Below are positions 1 through 7,500 of a stretch of 15,925 nucleotides of DNA, in pieces. The notes below the pieces were generated by a model. It made no database searches. It had not been told where the DNA came from and worked only from the letters and a program-made list of their open reading frames with translations. Every line of letters begins with the position of its first letter. Position 1 is the first letter of the stretch. The stretch spans positions 1 through 15,925 of the forward strand of contig JAGTRH010000009.1 in the NCBI GenBank assembly GCA_018396795.1, written 5' to 3'. Source of the stretch: Candidatus Bathyarchaeota archaeon (GTDB taxonomy: Archaea > Thermoproteota > Bathyarchaeia > Bathyarchaeales > B26-1). Position numbers and translations under genes: made by a program.

Positions 1-101
1 TTTAAATCGAGGGGGGTCACCTCGCCTCGTTCTATTTTTTCCCTGCATGTGGAACAGTAAACTCCACTTTTAAGGCAAAAAGAACATACGGGAACCTTCA
101 A
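1..101 (-). CDS. N-terminus of a Cys-rich archaeal protein, probably NusA/KH-like (cut by left edge)
   Basis: About 33 codons are visible before the gene runs off the window. The start is a TTG at 101-99, chosen because an in-frame TGA lies two codons upstream (107-105) and a GGAG (114-111 on the minus strand) sits 9 nt before it. The peptide begins MKVPVCSFCLKSG and continues YCSTCREKIERGEV, so it has two CxxC pairs about 11 residues apart (a likely zinc knuckle), followed by the start of a helix. From memory this resembles the N-terminus of archaeal NusA-like KH-domain RNA-binding/transcription elongation proteins, which open with a similar double CxxC and a 'GE[IV]..LD' segment. The KH domains themselves are not in view, so the family call is tentative. 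That a real gene starts here is well supported by the open frame, ribosome site and motif spacing. Confidence 0.5.
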   Translation of the reverse strand, partial: MKVPVCSFCLKSGVYCSTCREKIERGEVTPLDL

Positions 102-185
102 TTCTCAAGTCTCCGAATAAAGGTAATCATGAGGCTGTAAGTACCGGTTAAGGCAGTTTTCCGCCGATAATAAACAGCAATTTTG

Positions 186-201
186 GTGTAGTTTTTATAA
201 G
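186..201 (-). promoter_or_regulatory. Possible TATA box for the left-edge gene
   Basis: On the minus strand this reads TCTTATAAAAAC, a good match to an archaeal box A. It lies about 90 nt upstream of the TTG at 101, which would give a 5' leader of roughly 65-70 nt. The rest of the 236-nt stretch between this gene and Alba (102-337) shows no ORF or RNA gene that I can support. Confidence 0.3.
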
Positions 202-277
202 AAGAGGGATTGCTTAAAAAACTTTTGTTAAATTAGACTTGAGGGGGCTCCACCCAGAGAAATACTGCGAATTTTTA

Positions 278-330
278 GTGAAAAAGAAAATGTATTAATT
301 AAAGAAAAAATTAGATAAAATCCAAAAAGC
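278..330 (-). terminator. T-rich tract downstream of Alba
   Basis: Just past the Alba stop codon the minus strand carries several T-runs (complement of the A-runs at 280-330). Archaeal RNA polymerase terminates at oligo-T tracts without needing a hairpin. The role is inferred from composition and position only. Confidence 0.3.
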
Positions 331-337
331 TACCCAC

Positions 338-613
338 TTAGTCTTTTCCTAGTGTGATCTCAATGGTTGAAACATTAATCGTTGAACCGTTTTCTGCCGT
401 GATGGGCTCAGTTCCAATTTTTATGTCCTTGGGTTTAGCCTCTGAAACGAATCTGTTTCTCACTATCTCTGCCACATCTACAGCTCTGCTTATGGAGCGG
501 CCACGTGCCTTCAGAGTTACTTCCTTTTTTCCGTTATGGAAAAGAGTTATGCATGCTAAAACATAATTCATCACGGGTTTGGAACCGATGTAGATAGAGT
601 TTTCTTCTGACAT
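338..613 (-). CDS. albA: Alba DNA/RNA-binding chromatin protein
   Basis: This 91-residue protein is a full-length Alba (Sac10b family), an abundant archaeal chromatin protein that dimerises and binds double-stranded DNA and RNA in the nucleoid. Recognisable segments are [13 protein letters not shown] (8-20), the Alba loop/helix with the DNA-contacting lysine K12, then [21 protein letters not shown] (about 35-55) and the C-terminal strand [10 protein letters not shown]. All align readily with remembered Sulfolobus Alba. The ATG start has GAGGT about 7 nt upstream. One difference: Sulfolobus Alba has GKKP, where the first Lys (K16) is the acetylated residue. Here the motif is GSKP, so that position is Ser11. 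The gene stands alone on its strand, with a T-rich 3' flank and 297 nt of AT-rich sequence separating it from the divergent gene at 911. I am very confident of the family. Confidence 0.95.
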   Translation of the reverse strand: MSEENSIYIGSKPVMNYVLACITLFHNGKKEVTLKARGRSISRAVDVAEIVRNRFVSEAKPKDIKIGTEPITAENGSTINVSTIEITLGKD

Positions 614-910
614 GATTGTTACCTCTTCCGCGCTTTTGGATTTGTTGCATAATCACTAAACGCCGTATATACCTAGAAATAATAAAGTTTTTGGTGGCAG
701 TAAAAAGTCGAATTATTAAGCAAAAAACTAATAACCATCAAGAGGAATGCCCATAATTACTAATTTTTAAAGGATATTGTGATTCTTTTTTTCAATACTC
801 TGACTTCTGCAACAAGTACATAGTTGAATTTTTATATTGTGAAAAAAATATAAAATTAAAGACTTGAACATAGTATTTTAAACCCTCCCGATTTCTAAAA
901 CTTCTGGGTA
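614..910. promoter_or_regulatory. Divergent AT-rich intergenic region between Alba and the longin/coiled-coil gene
   Basis: No coding potential is visible in these 297 nt. On the minus strand, TATATAC (about 665-671) and CTTTATTATTT (about 679-689) are candidate box A elements for Alba, giving leaders of about 30-45 nt. On the plus strand, TTTATATTG (about 832-840), TATAAAATT (850-858) and TATTTTAAA (874-882) are candidate box A elements for the gene at 911. None is clearly best, and no operator-like inverted repeat stands out. Confidence 0.35.
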
Positions 911-2968
911 ATGGTTAACATGATTAAGGCGTTCCATATTCTTCTTAAGTCCGGTGAGCCCCTTTTCCATAGGGTTTATGGTAAGGAGCAGGTAGATGAA
1001 TCGCTTTTTTCGGGGTTTCTAGGCGCTGTCTACAACTTTGCTCGGGAACTCGGCCATGGAGATATCAAGACTGTGGAGGTTGGTGATGCAAGGTTCGTAT
1101 GCGAAGTTTCTGAGAACTTGATTTTCGTGGCTGTTGTTGGAAAAGACGACGATGAACAAGAACTCAAAAATTTCCTAGGCTTTGCTTCTAAAGCCTTTGT
1201 TAACCGCTTCAAAGAGGAACTTAAAACATGGCATGGAAATGTGACTGTCTTCAGGCCATTTACCCAAGAGTTAGATCACTTGGTGGAAGATTATCAAATG
1301 AAACGCCTCCCAGGTAAGGTTAAACTGGTGCCTTTTCTAAGAGATGCTTCTGGGGGGCCTTCAAGTTACCCCTTCAATGTGGAGATTGCCTCTGTTTTCT
1401 CTTTACTGGAAGATGTAAGAGAGCGTGGAGGGGGCTTTCTCTGGAAAAAGCCAGAGGAGGAGTTGAGGGGTATTGTAAGAGTCTTATGGCCCTTTTGGAT
1501 AGTGCCTTTTGAGGATGGAGACCGGGGAGTTATAGTGGATGCTATGAGTACGGCGGCCCTCCAAATACGAGCTAAACGTTACCCGGCTTTAGATAATGCT
1601 GATAATTTTCTCAAAATAAATAGTGTAGATGTGTTTGTAAATTCTCTCGAGGATCTACTATTAGATTTAGAAAGTGAGAAATTGGAGGAATTTCCACTAT
1701 ATGGATTTTTAGTTCCAGAGTTAGTTAAAGATTTGGAGATCAGCTTTTCTCAAGCGAGGTTGGGTGAGACTAAGGATTATGTTGTGTTCCGCCCCCTTGT
1801 AACTCGCACCCAGGCGGTTGAGAATAAAACTGTTTTTATGAAGTTAATTCAGGATTTGGAAATGCGTTCTCAAAGACTAATGGAAAGGGAAAATTTCTTA
1901 ACGTTAATAACTGAGAAATGGCTCAAGGTAATAAGTGAAAAGATTGTGGAGACCGGGGAAAGTTATAAAGTCAAAATAGAGGAAACAGTGAAGGATGTCG
2001 AGAAGCAGATTGGAATGCTCTTACAGCTCAGAGAAGAGGAATTAAAAAAGCTTGATGCTTGGTTTGCTGAAGCAGATAAGAATCTAATACTGGAAATAAA
2101 AGAATTGTTTGGCCCACTGATTGAGGTTTTAGAAGATGTGGCGTTAAAATCTACCGAGGAGATAGAAAAGTCAATCGATGAAAAAATTAGTGTTTTGGAA
2201 GTTATAGAGGGGAGAATTCAAAAATTAGCCAACGTTTCGGAGTATATGAATAAGACCAAGAAGTTGGTGGAGAACATTTCTAAGAGTATAAAGAAAATTG
2301 ATTCAACTATTGAGAAAATAAGCAAGAAAATAGAAGTTGACAAAAACGCTATTCTTAAGGACTTTGATGGGAAGATTATGGAACAAAGAAGCCGTGTAGA
2401 CTTGTTGAAGGAAGAAGCAAAAGATGTTTTGAGCAAACAACAGATTTTAATGGGCAGAGTTAAATCTAAAATCCAAGAATTAAGTCAGCTGTTTCAACGT
2501 GAGCGCAAAGAAATCGGGCATCTCTTAAACCTTCTAAATTCGCTAATAGTTAAAATGCCGGACAAAATATTTTCCCCCTCTCTATTTTATATTCCCCTCT
2601 ACATTGGAAAATTCGAAGATACGAAGCAAGAAAGATTTTTTGTGGTGCCCCCATTAGTTCTGCTAAAATCGAATGAAACTATTAGTTGTGATTTTGGGCA
2701 GAAAACACTCCCCTTAGATCTACCCAACCCTGCGTTTCTAGAAGCGGTAAAAGGAAGGGCTGAAACACTAATTAATGACAGTAAGGAGCTAAAATTAGAA
2801 ATTCAAAAGGGGCTTAAAAAAGCAAATCTAATAAATTCACAGCAGATAGAAACAAGCATTTACGAAGGCTTAAACAATCTATTAAGCCTCAATATTCTTA
2901 CTGAGAAGGACTTTCAAATTTTGAAAGCTAGAGCTAAAGAGGTTTTTAGGACGGAGGAGAGAATTTGA
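911..2968 (+). CDS. Longin-like domain protein with long coiled coil and SHOCT-like C-terminus
   Basis: This 685-residue protein has no signal peptide or membrane segment. Residues 1-130 look like a longin/roadblock-type alpha-beta fold: two strands (IKAFHILLKSG, PLFHRVYG), a helix (SLFSGFLGAVYNFAREL), strands (TVEVGDARFVCEV, LIFVAVVG) and a long helix ending near the LDHLVEDY region. Longin domains act in eukaryotic vesicle trafficking and in TACK/Asgard proteins. Residues 130-310 are mixed alpha-beta and I do not recognise them. Residues about 310-560 are almost continuous charged coiled coil. Residues 570-635 hold strands and a Pro-rich stretch (SPSLFYIPLYIG, RFFVVPPLVLL). The last 40 residues form a helical hairpin, LLSLNILTEKDFQILK, resembling SHOCT domains. 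ATG 911 was used; ATG 920 (MIKAFH) is an equally good start, and neither has a strong Shine-Dalgarno. A scaffold or tether role is inference. The gene is convergent with cofH, 10 nt apart. Confidence 0.7.
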   Translation: MVNMIKAFHILLKSGEPLFHRVYGKEQVDESLFSGFLGAVYNFARELGHGDIKTVEVGDARFVCEVSENLIFVAVVGKDDDEQELKNFLGFASKAFVNRFKEELKTWHGNVTVFRPFTQELDHLVEDYQMKRLPGKVKLVPFLRDASGGPSSYPFNVEIASVFSLLEDVRERGGGFLWKKPEEELRGIVRVLWPFWIVPFEDGDRGVIVDAMSTAALQIRAKRYPALDNADNFLKINSVDVFVNSLEDLLLDLESEKLEEFPLYGFLVPELVKDLEISFSQARLGETKDYVVFRPLVTRTQAVENKTVFMKLIQDLEMRSQRLMERENFLTLITEKWLKVISEKIVETGESYKVKIEETVKDVEKQIGMLLQLREEELKKLDAWFAEADKNLILEIKELFGPLIEVLEDVALKSTEEIEKSIDEKISVLEVIEGRIQKLANVSEYMNKTKKLVENISKSIKKIDSTIEKISKKIEVDKNAILKDFDGKIMEQRSRVDLLKEEAKDVLSKQQILMGRVKSKIQELSQLFQRERKEIGHLLNLLNSLIVKMPDKIFSPSLFYIPLYIGKFEDTKQERFFVVPPLVLLKSNETISCDFGQKTLPLDLPNPAFLEAVKGRAETLINDSKELKLEIQKGLKKANLINSQQIETSIYEGLNNLLSLNILTEKDFQILKARAKEVFRTEERI

Positions 2969-2978
2969 AAAATAAAAT

Positions 2979-4091
2979 TTAACCAATCAGTTCATATACT
3001 GTTGTTCTCTGAACTGGGATCCGTCCACAGTCCTTGATGAGGGCTATAATAGTTTCGGGGGGAAGATACTCTCCACTGGGGGATCCAGCTATTTTTGAAA
3101 TATTTTCCTCAATTAATGTTCCACCGAAATCATTGGCGCCCGCGTTTAAGCAGAACTGGGCAAATTTTGTGCCAAGCTTAACCCAGCTCACCTGTATGTT
3201 ATTTATTAACCCGTCAAACATTAGGCGGGAAATAGCGTAAACTTTTACGTCTTCCATGCCCGTGGCGCCTGGCCGGGAGGAAAAATTCTTGTAGAGCTCC
3301 GTTTGTTGGTGAATGAAGCTGAGTGGGACAAATTCTGTGAATCCCTTGGTTCTCTTCTGTATATTCCTTAAAATATCCATATGGACTGCCTTGTCTCTAC
3401 TGCTCTCTATATGCCCATACATCATGGTGCTTGAGGTCAATATTCCTAACCTATGGGCTTCCTCAATAATCCTAATCCATTCCTTTACTGATATTTTCGT
3501 GGGGCAAATCACTTCCCTAACTTTATCCACTAATATTTCTGCTGCTGTTCCTGGCATAGAGTTTAATCCCGCTTCCTTTAGAATCTTTAAGACTTCACGT
3601 GTGCTTAACCCTTCCTTTCTTGCAGCGTGGTGTATCTCCATTGGGCTGAAGGCGTGAATGTGTATGTCTGGGCTAACCCTTCTCACTGCCTTTATTATTT
3701 CTAGGTACAAGTCAAGGGTAGCTTCTGGGTGCAGTCCACCTTGAATGCAAACTTCGGTGGCTCTCATATTTATTGCTTCGCGGGTTTTGTTTTCAATCTC
3801 TTTTGTTGATAAAAGAAATTGGTTCGGAGAATCTTTGTCTTCCCTAAATGCGCAAAAACGGCATCTATTGACACATACATTTGTAAAGTTGATGTTTCGA
3901 TTTATAACATAAGTTACAATATCACCCACAGCTCTCCTTCTAACCTGATCCGCGACAAAGATTAGGGCTAGAAACTCTTGGCCAGTGCAATTGAACAGGA
4001 GTTCTGCTTCGTCTATCGAGGGAGGGTGTCCATCTATGGCTCTCTGAAGTATGTGGGAAACTTCCCCATTTATGTTATCTAGCAAATTCAA
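2979..4091 (-). CDS. cofH: CofH: 5-amino-6-(D-ribitylamino)uracil--L-tyrosine 4-hydroxyphenyl transferase (FO synthase subunit 2)
   Basis: This 370-residue radical-SAM enzyme transfers the 4-hydroxybenzyl group of tyrosine to 5-amino-6-ribitylaminouracil, the first half of FO synthesis for coenzyme F420. The radical-SAM cluster motif CxxxCxxC is C73-C77-C80 (CVNRCRFC) after the family-typical strand VTYVINRNINFTNV. Other CofH/MqnC-family signs are EVCIQGGLHPE, HIHAFSPMEI, LNSMPGTAAEIL, TSSTMMYGHIE, FVPLSF and the C-terminal GANDFGGTLIEENIS. Length is normal. The start is TTG at 4091, whose TG is shared with the cofG stop (TTGA overlap). It is supported by an AGGAAGTG ribosome site 6 nt upstream and by the lack of any nearby ATG. 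The overlap implies translational coupling to cofG. MqnC-like menaquinone enzymes are the main alternative, but pairing with cofG settles the call. Confidence 0.95.
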   Translation of the reverse strand: MNLLDNINGEVSHILQRAIDGHPPSIDEAELLFNCTGQEFLALIFVADQVRRRAVGDIVTYVINRNINFTNVCVNRCRFCAFREDKDSPNQFLLSTKEIENKTREAINMRATEVCIQGGLHPEATLDLYLEIIKAVRRVSPDIHIHAFSPMEIHHAARKEGLSTREVLKILKEAGLNSMPGTAAEILVDKVREVICPTKISVKEWIRIIEEAHRLGILTSSTMMYGHIESSRDKAVHMDILRNIQKRTKGFTEFVPLSFIHQQTELYKNFSSRPGATGMEDVKVYAISRLMFDGLINNIQVSWVKLGTKFAQFCLNAGANDFGGTLIEENISKIAGSPSGEYLPPETIIALIKDCGRIPVQRTTVYELIG

Positions 4092-5224
4092 TTTTCACAC
4101 TTCCTGTAACCTTTTTCGTCTGCCAATTCGTGGATGAGGGGGGCAATCTTACCAGAAACATAGCCTTTTTGTATATATTTCGGATAAATTGGTAATCTTT
4201 CTACCAGTCTGAAGTTATTTTCTCTAGTTATTTTTTCAAGCTTTTGCCTTGTTGGCCAGGGATTATTTGGATTAATTTCATCTGAAGTTACGGGTGAGAT
4301 TCCTCCCCAGTCATTCATCCCCGATGCAAGTAGCTCACGTTCACGTCCAATATTTAAATTTGGGGGAATCTGAATGCTTATTTCACCCTTAAAAACTAAT
4401 CGCGTAATAGCTGCGGTTAGCATAACATCACTCAAACTTGGCGGCCGCACCTTCTCCATAGGTGTGCCCGGTATGGGAGTGAAATTCTGAATTATTATTT
4501 CCTGTATGTGGCCATATTTCTCATGAAGCTCTTTTAAGGTGAATATGCTCTCTATCCTTTCCTCAACTGTTTCTCCTATCCCTAGAAGGATGCCGGTCGT
4601 AAATGGCACCTTTAACTCCCCCGCGTATTTTATAGTTTTAATTCTGCTCTCAGGTAACTTCCCTGGACTATGCTCATGCGGTCCGCCCGCTCCACACAGC
4701 CTCTCACTACAATTTTCCAGCATGAGGCCCATACTGGCATTCACCTGTTTCAGCTTCTCAATCTCCCTCTTCTCCAAGATGCCCGGGTTGCTGTGAGGAA
4801 GCAATCCCACATCTAGTGCCACCAGACAAAGATCGTAGAGATAATCCACCATTGAGGAGTATCCCCACTCCTTAAGTAAACTTCTAACTTCGGGATACTT
4901 TTCTTCAGGTTTCTCCCCGAAGGTGAAGAGGGCCTCAGTACACCCCGCCTTTTTTCCCCTAATTAGGAGATTTTCTACTTCTTCGGTGCTCATAATCCTT
5001 GCAAGCGGGTCCCCTGGTTCCCTTCGAAAACCACAATAACTGCAACGGTTTCTACAAATATTTGTTAGGGGAATAAAAACGTTTAGAGAAAATGTTACAA
5101 TGTCACCATAATACTTTTTCCTTATTCTATTAGCTACATCACATAAAGCCCGAAGATTTTTTTCACTTGATAGATTTAGTGCTTCCTCAAATGTTAAGTC
5201 CTCGAAATCAATATTCTTGAGCAC
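4088..5224 (-). CDS. cofG: CofG: 7,8-didemethyl-8-hydroxy-5-deazariboflavin synthase (FO synthase subunit 1)
   Basis: This 378-residue radical-SAM enzyme closes the deazaflavin ring from the CofH product to give FO, the F420 chromophore. The [4Fe-4S] motif CxxxCxxC is C57-C61-C64 (CRNRCSYC) within PLTNICRNRCSYCGF. Further family signs are EALFTFGEKPE, the LPHSNPG loop, MGLMLENCSERLC, PFTTGILLGIGE, the QNFTPIPGTPM segment and the C-terminal NDWGGISPVTSDEINP. Length is normal for archaeal CofG. The start is GTG at 5224 with AAGGAAGG about 8 nt upstream. It lies 45 nt downstream of pheA and overlaps cofH by 4 nt, so the three genes are very probably one transcript. F420 then serves as a hydride carrier for cytosolic oxidoreductases. 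The later steps (cofC, cofD, cofE) are not in this window. Confidence 0.95.
   Translation of the reverse strand: MLKNIDFEDLTFEEALNLSSEKNLRALCDVANRIRKKYYGDIVTFSLNVFIPLTNICRNRCSYCGFRREPGDPLARIMSTEEVENLLIRGKKAGCTEALFTFGEKPEEKYPEVRSLLKEWGYSSMVDYLYDLCLVALDVGLLPHSNPGILEKREIEKLKQVNASMGLMLENCSERLCGAGGPHEHSPGKLPESRIKTIKYAGELKVPFTTGILLGIGETVEERIESIFTLKELHEKYGHIQEIIIQNFTPIPGTPMEKVRPPSLSDVMLTAAITRLVFKGEISIQIPPNLNIGRERELLASGMNDWGGISPVTSDEINPNNPWPTRQKLEKITRENNFRLVERLPIYPKYIQKGYVSGKIAPLIHELADEKGYRKCEN
4098..4105 (-). promoter_or_regulatory. Ribosome binding site deciding the TTG start of cofH
   Basis: The minus strand reads AGGAAGTG, 6 nt before the TTG at 4091. It lies inside the last codons of cofG. It supports the TTG start, for which no ATG alternative exists near the N-terminus. 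Confidence 0.6.
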
Positions 5225-5269
5225 GACTCAAGCCTTCCTTCCTTAAGTTGTAAATATTAGTTGAACCTG

Positions 5270-6409
5270 CTATAGGGAGGGAGTATTTTTCTTTTTGGCG
5301 GATGGGAAGGAGCCCATTATTTTTACCTCTCCGGCGCTTTTGCTAATATTTATTATAGCCTCCTTAACCTTGGGGTCTTTTCTGTGTCCTTCCAAATCCA
5401 CAAAAAATATGTAGTCTCCAAGAACTCTTTTTGAGGGTCTAGACTCGATTCTTGTAAGGTTGATGTTTCTTTCTTTGAACTGCTCTAAAACTTCGCATAA
5501 AGCACCAGGCCTATCCTGCAATAGAAATATGGCTATGGAGGTTTTATCTTGGCCTGTGGGCTCAGTGTCTTCAGAGGCTATGACTGCGAACCGGGTTTCA
5601 TTAGTTTGTTCATCCTGTATTCCCTCGGCGAGCACAGTCATTCCGTAAAGCTTTGCGGCTGCTAGGCTGCCGATGGCGGCAATGTTTGTGTCTTCTTCTT
5701 CCGCAACTATCTTAACCGCCTCTGCGGTGCTAAGAGTTTCATATAGATGTGCGTGTGGTAGCTTTTTGGCTAGAAATGTTCTACACTGGGCCAAAGCTTG
5801 TGGATGAGAATAAACCTTAGTTATTTTGTCAAGGCTTACCTTTTCTTTTGAAATTAAATTGTGTACCACGGGGAGGATGATTTCTCCACAAATCTTCGCC
5901 TCGCTTCGAGCTAAGAGGTCCAGGGTTATCGTTACACTGCCTTCAACCGAATTCTCAATGGGAACGATTCCAATGTCTACATGTTTATTTTCCACCGCAG
6001 ATATTATACTTGCAATGGTTGACATGGGGATAAGTTCCGCTTCGGTTCCTGCTGCGTACTTTAGGGCGGCTTCCTCTGTGAAGGTTCCACGTGGGGATAG
6101 ATAAGCAATTTTTTTGACTTCGCCCCTCACCTCGCCTTCCGTTCTTCTTCCATAGTCAATGATTTCAAGGAAAATCTTATTCACAAAACTGGGATCCAAG
6201 CCCATTTCGACTGCCCTTTTTTCACTATTGGCAATTACTTGTGTTTCCCTTTTCTGGTCTCTAATCTTCAGTTTCAGACTTGACTTTACTTTGGCTAGCT
6301 CCCTGATCTTATCTCTTCTCTGGGCTAAAAGCTCCACTATATGTGAATCGATTTCGTCTATTTCCTTCCTAATGGCTGCCAACTTATCTTCATAATTTCC
6401 TGACGTCAC
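5270..6409 (-). CDS. pheA: PheA: bifunctional chorismate mutase / prephenate dehydratase
   Basis: This 379-residue enzyme turns chorismate into prephenate and then phenylpyruvate, the precursor of phenylalanine. Residues about 8-90 are an AroQ-type chorismate mutase. R14, R31, K42, D51, R54 and E55 fall at a constant +3 offset from the E. coli catalytic set R11, R28, K39, D48, R51 and E52. Residues about 100-280 are the dehydratase, with YLSPRGTFTEEAAL, IVPIENSVEGSVT, SHPQALAQC and the catalytic TRF at 272-274. Residues about 288-370 are an ACT domain with GALCEVL and ESRPSK, the phenylalanine-binding motifs, so feedback inhibition is expected. The start is GTG at 6409 with only a weak ribosome site, and a good TATA box lies about 50 nt upstream. 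It is the first gene of the pheA-cofG-cofH unit. Fused mutase-dehydratase enzymes are the rule in many bacteria and occur in some archaea. Confidence 0.95.
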   Translation of the reverse strand: MTSGNYEDKLAAIRKEIDEIDSHIVELLAQRRDKIRELAKVKSSLKLKIRDQKRETQVIANSEKRAVEMGLDPSFVNKIFLEIIDYGRRTEGEVRGEVKKIAYLSPRGTFTEEAALKYAAGTEAELIPMSTIASIISAVENKHVDIGIVPIENSVEGSVTITLDLLARSEAKICGEIILPVVHNLISKEKVSLDKITKVYSHPQALAQCRTFLAKKLPHAHLYETLSTAEAVKIVAEEEDTNIAAIGSLAAAKLYGMTVLAEGIQDEQTNETRFAVIASEDTEPTGQDKTSIAIFLLQDRPGALCEVLEQFKERNINLTRIESRPSKRVLGDYIFFVDLEGHRKDPKVKEAIINISKSAGEVKIMGSFPSAKKKNTPSL

Positions 6410-6455
6410 TTCTCACACCAATCTACGACTTAAGAATGCAGATTACTTTTTTTAG

Positions 6456-6463
6456 ATTTATAA
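6456..6463 (-). promoter_or_regulatory. TATA box of the pheA-cofG-cofH operon
   Basis: The minus strand reads AGAAAG followed by TTATAAAT, a near-canonical archaeal box A with a purine-rich BRE just upstream. Its centre is about 50 nt before the GTG of pheA, predicting a leader of about 25 nt. It lies in the 168-nt divergent spacer shared with the amidotransferase gene. The promoter of that gene is less clear (AT-rich candidates near 6498-6507 and 6520-6530). Confidence 0.5.
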
Positions 6464-6577
6464 CTTTCTGTTAGGTAGCATTGGAACTTGCAAAACCAAT
6501 ATATTATCCTTCGAGTCTCTTTTTAATATCAAGAAATTTAAGCCCTTTGACTATTCCGGAATTTACGGTGCCTTAAC

Positions 6578-7360
6578 ATGTGTAAATTGTTAGCCTTATC
6601 TGGTAGTAGTGAGGAAGACAACAAAGGTATTTTGGAAGCCTTTGTTAAAAAATTTGGGTCTACAAATCCAGATGGTTGGGGAATGGCTCTTCTGGATGAA
6701 TCAACTGAACTATACCGTATCAAAAAGGTTTACCATAGGGACCGACGACGGCTGGAGGAGGCCTTCTTCCGTGGTTTAGGAGAGGTAAAAACTAGGTCGT
6801 TAATCGCTCATTTACGAAAGGCATCAATTGGTCGGAAGAGTCAAGAGAACTGTCATCCCTTCGAAGGATACATAGATAACCACCAATTTATATTTGCACA
6901 TAATGGTAGTGTGTGGCCCAGAAGGGTTCTTGAATCTAAACTGGTTAACCATAAACCGAAATCTGACGATCCCACTGATTCAGAACTGGTTTTCTGCTAC
7001 ATTATGGAAGTTTTAGAAGATAGAGGCGTCAATCTGAACTCGTGGCGGGATATAGTGGAAACTATAAATAGTGTAGTTTTAAGCATTCACTCGGAGGCCC
7101 TTATTACTAAATTAAATTTTATACTCGCCGATAAAAGTTACATATACTGCTACAACTGGGGTGAACTCCAATATTCACTAATGGAAGAAAGCACCAATAG
7201 CAAACTTCCCAAAGAAACATTCTCCCCCGGTAATGGAAAATTTTTAGTGTGCAGTAGACCTCTACTGGAAAACTATTCTTGGAACTCCATACCCCCAAAA
7301 ACCATTTTAGTTCTGCGAGAGGGAAAAATACAATTCTCAAGCAAAAATGCTAGATTCTAG
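6578..7360 (+). CDS. Class II glutamine amidotransferase (YafJ/EgtC-like, single domain)
   Basis: This 260-residue cytosolic protein is a stand-alone Ntn-type glutaminase domain. Cys2 directly follows the initiator Met (MCKLLAL) and would be the nucleophile once Met is removed. Further signs are NPDGWGMA (30-37), AHLRKAS (77-83), NCHPF (91-95), FAHNG (106-110, the oxyanion-hole region) and TDSELVF (133-139), with a late CSRPL that is typical of the YafJ group. The family hydrolyses glutamine to supply ammonia or removes gamma-glutamyl groups. No synthase domain is attached, and its substrate or partner is not shown by the sequence. The start is ATG at 6578; GGTG 9-12 nt upstream is a weak ribosome site. 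It is transcribed away from pheA and is separated by 140 AT-rich nt from the next gene, so it may stand alone. Confident of the family, not of the substrate. Confidence 0.85.
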   Translation: MCKLLALSGSSEEDNKGILEAFVKKFGSTNPDGWGMALLDESTELYRIKKVYHRDRRRLEEAFFRGLGEVKTRSLIAHLRKASIGRKSQENCHPFEGYIDNHQFIFAHNGSVWPRRVLESKLVNHKPKSDDPTDSELVFCYIMEVLEDRGVNLNSWRDIVETINSVVLSIHSEALITKLNFILADKSYIYCYNWGELQYSLMEESTNSKLPKETFSPGNGKFLVCSRPLLENYSWNSIPPKTILVLREGKIQFSSKNARF

Positions 7361-7365
7361 GTAGC

Positions 7366-7500
7366 TAATTTTTAAATTAAACCCAAATATATATAATTAC
7401 AAAATGTGCTCATAACAATTAATTTAGATTTAATGATAATTGGCTATTTAAAAAGAGACCGTTTCCATGAAGCATTATCCGTTTTTGGAGGGTAACCCAA
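7366..7500 (+). promoter_or_regulatory. Spacer with T-rich 3' end and promoter of the sugar-nucleotide synthase gene
   Basis: AATTTTTAAATT just after the amidotransferase stop is a possible T-tract terminator. TATTTAAAAA at 7445-7454 is a good box A about 50 nt before the TTG at 7501, predicting a leader of about 25-30 nt. GGAGGG at 7487-7492, 8 nt before the TTG, is a strong ribosome site that decides the TTG start. An ATG at 7467 is out of frame and stops quickly. Confidence 0.5.

Noticed and set aside
102..337. Small RNA or ORF between the left-edge gene and Alba
   Set aside because: A short GGGGG...CCACCC pairing near 243-256 is too weak, and no open frame with a ribosome site was found.
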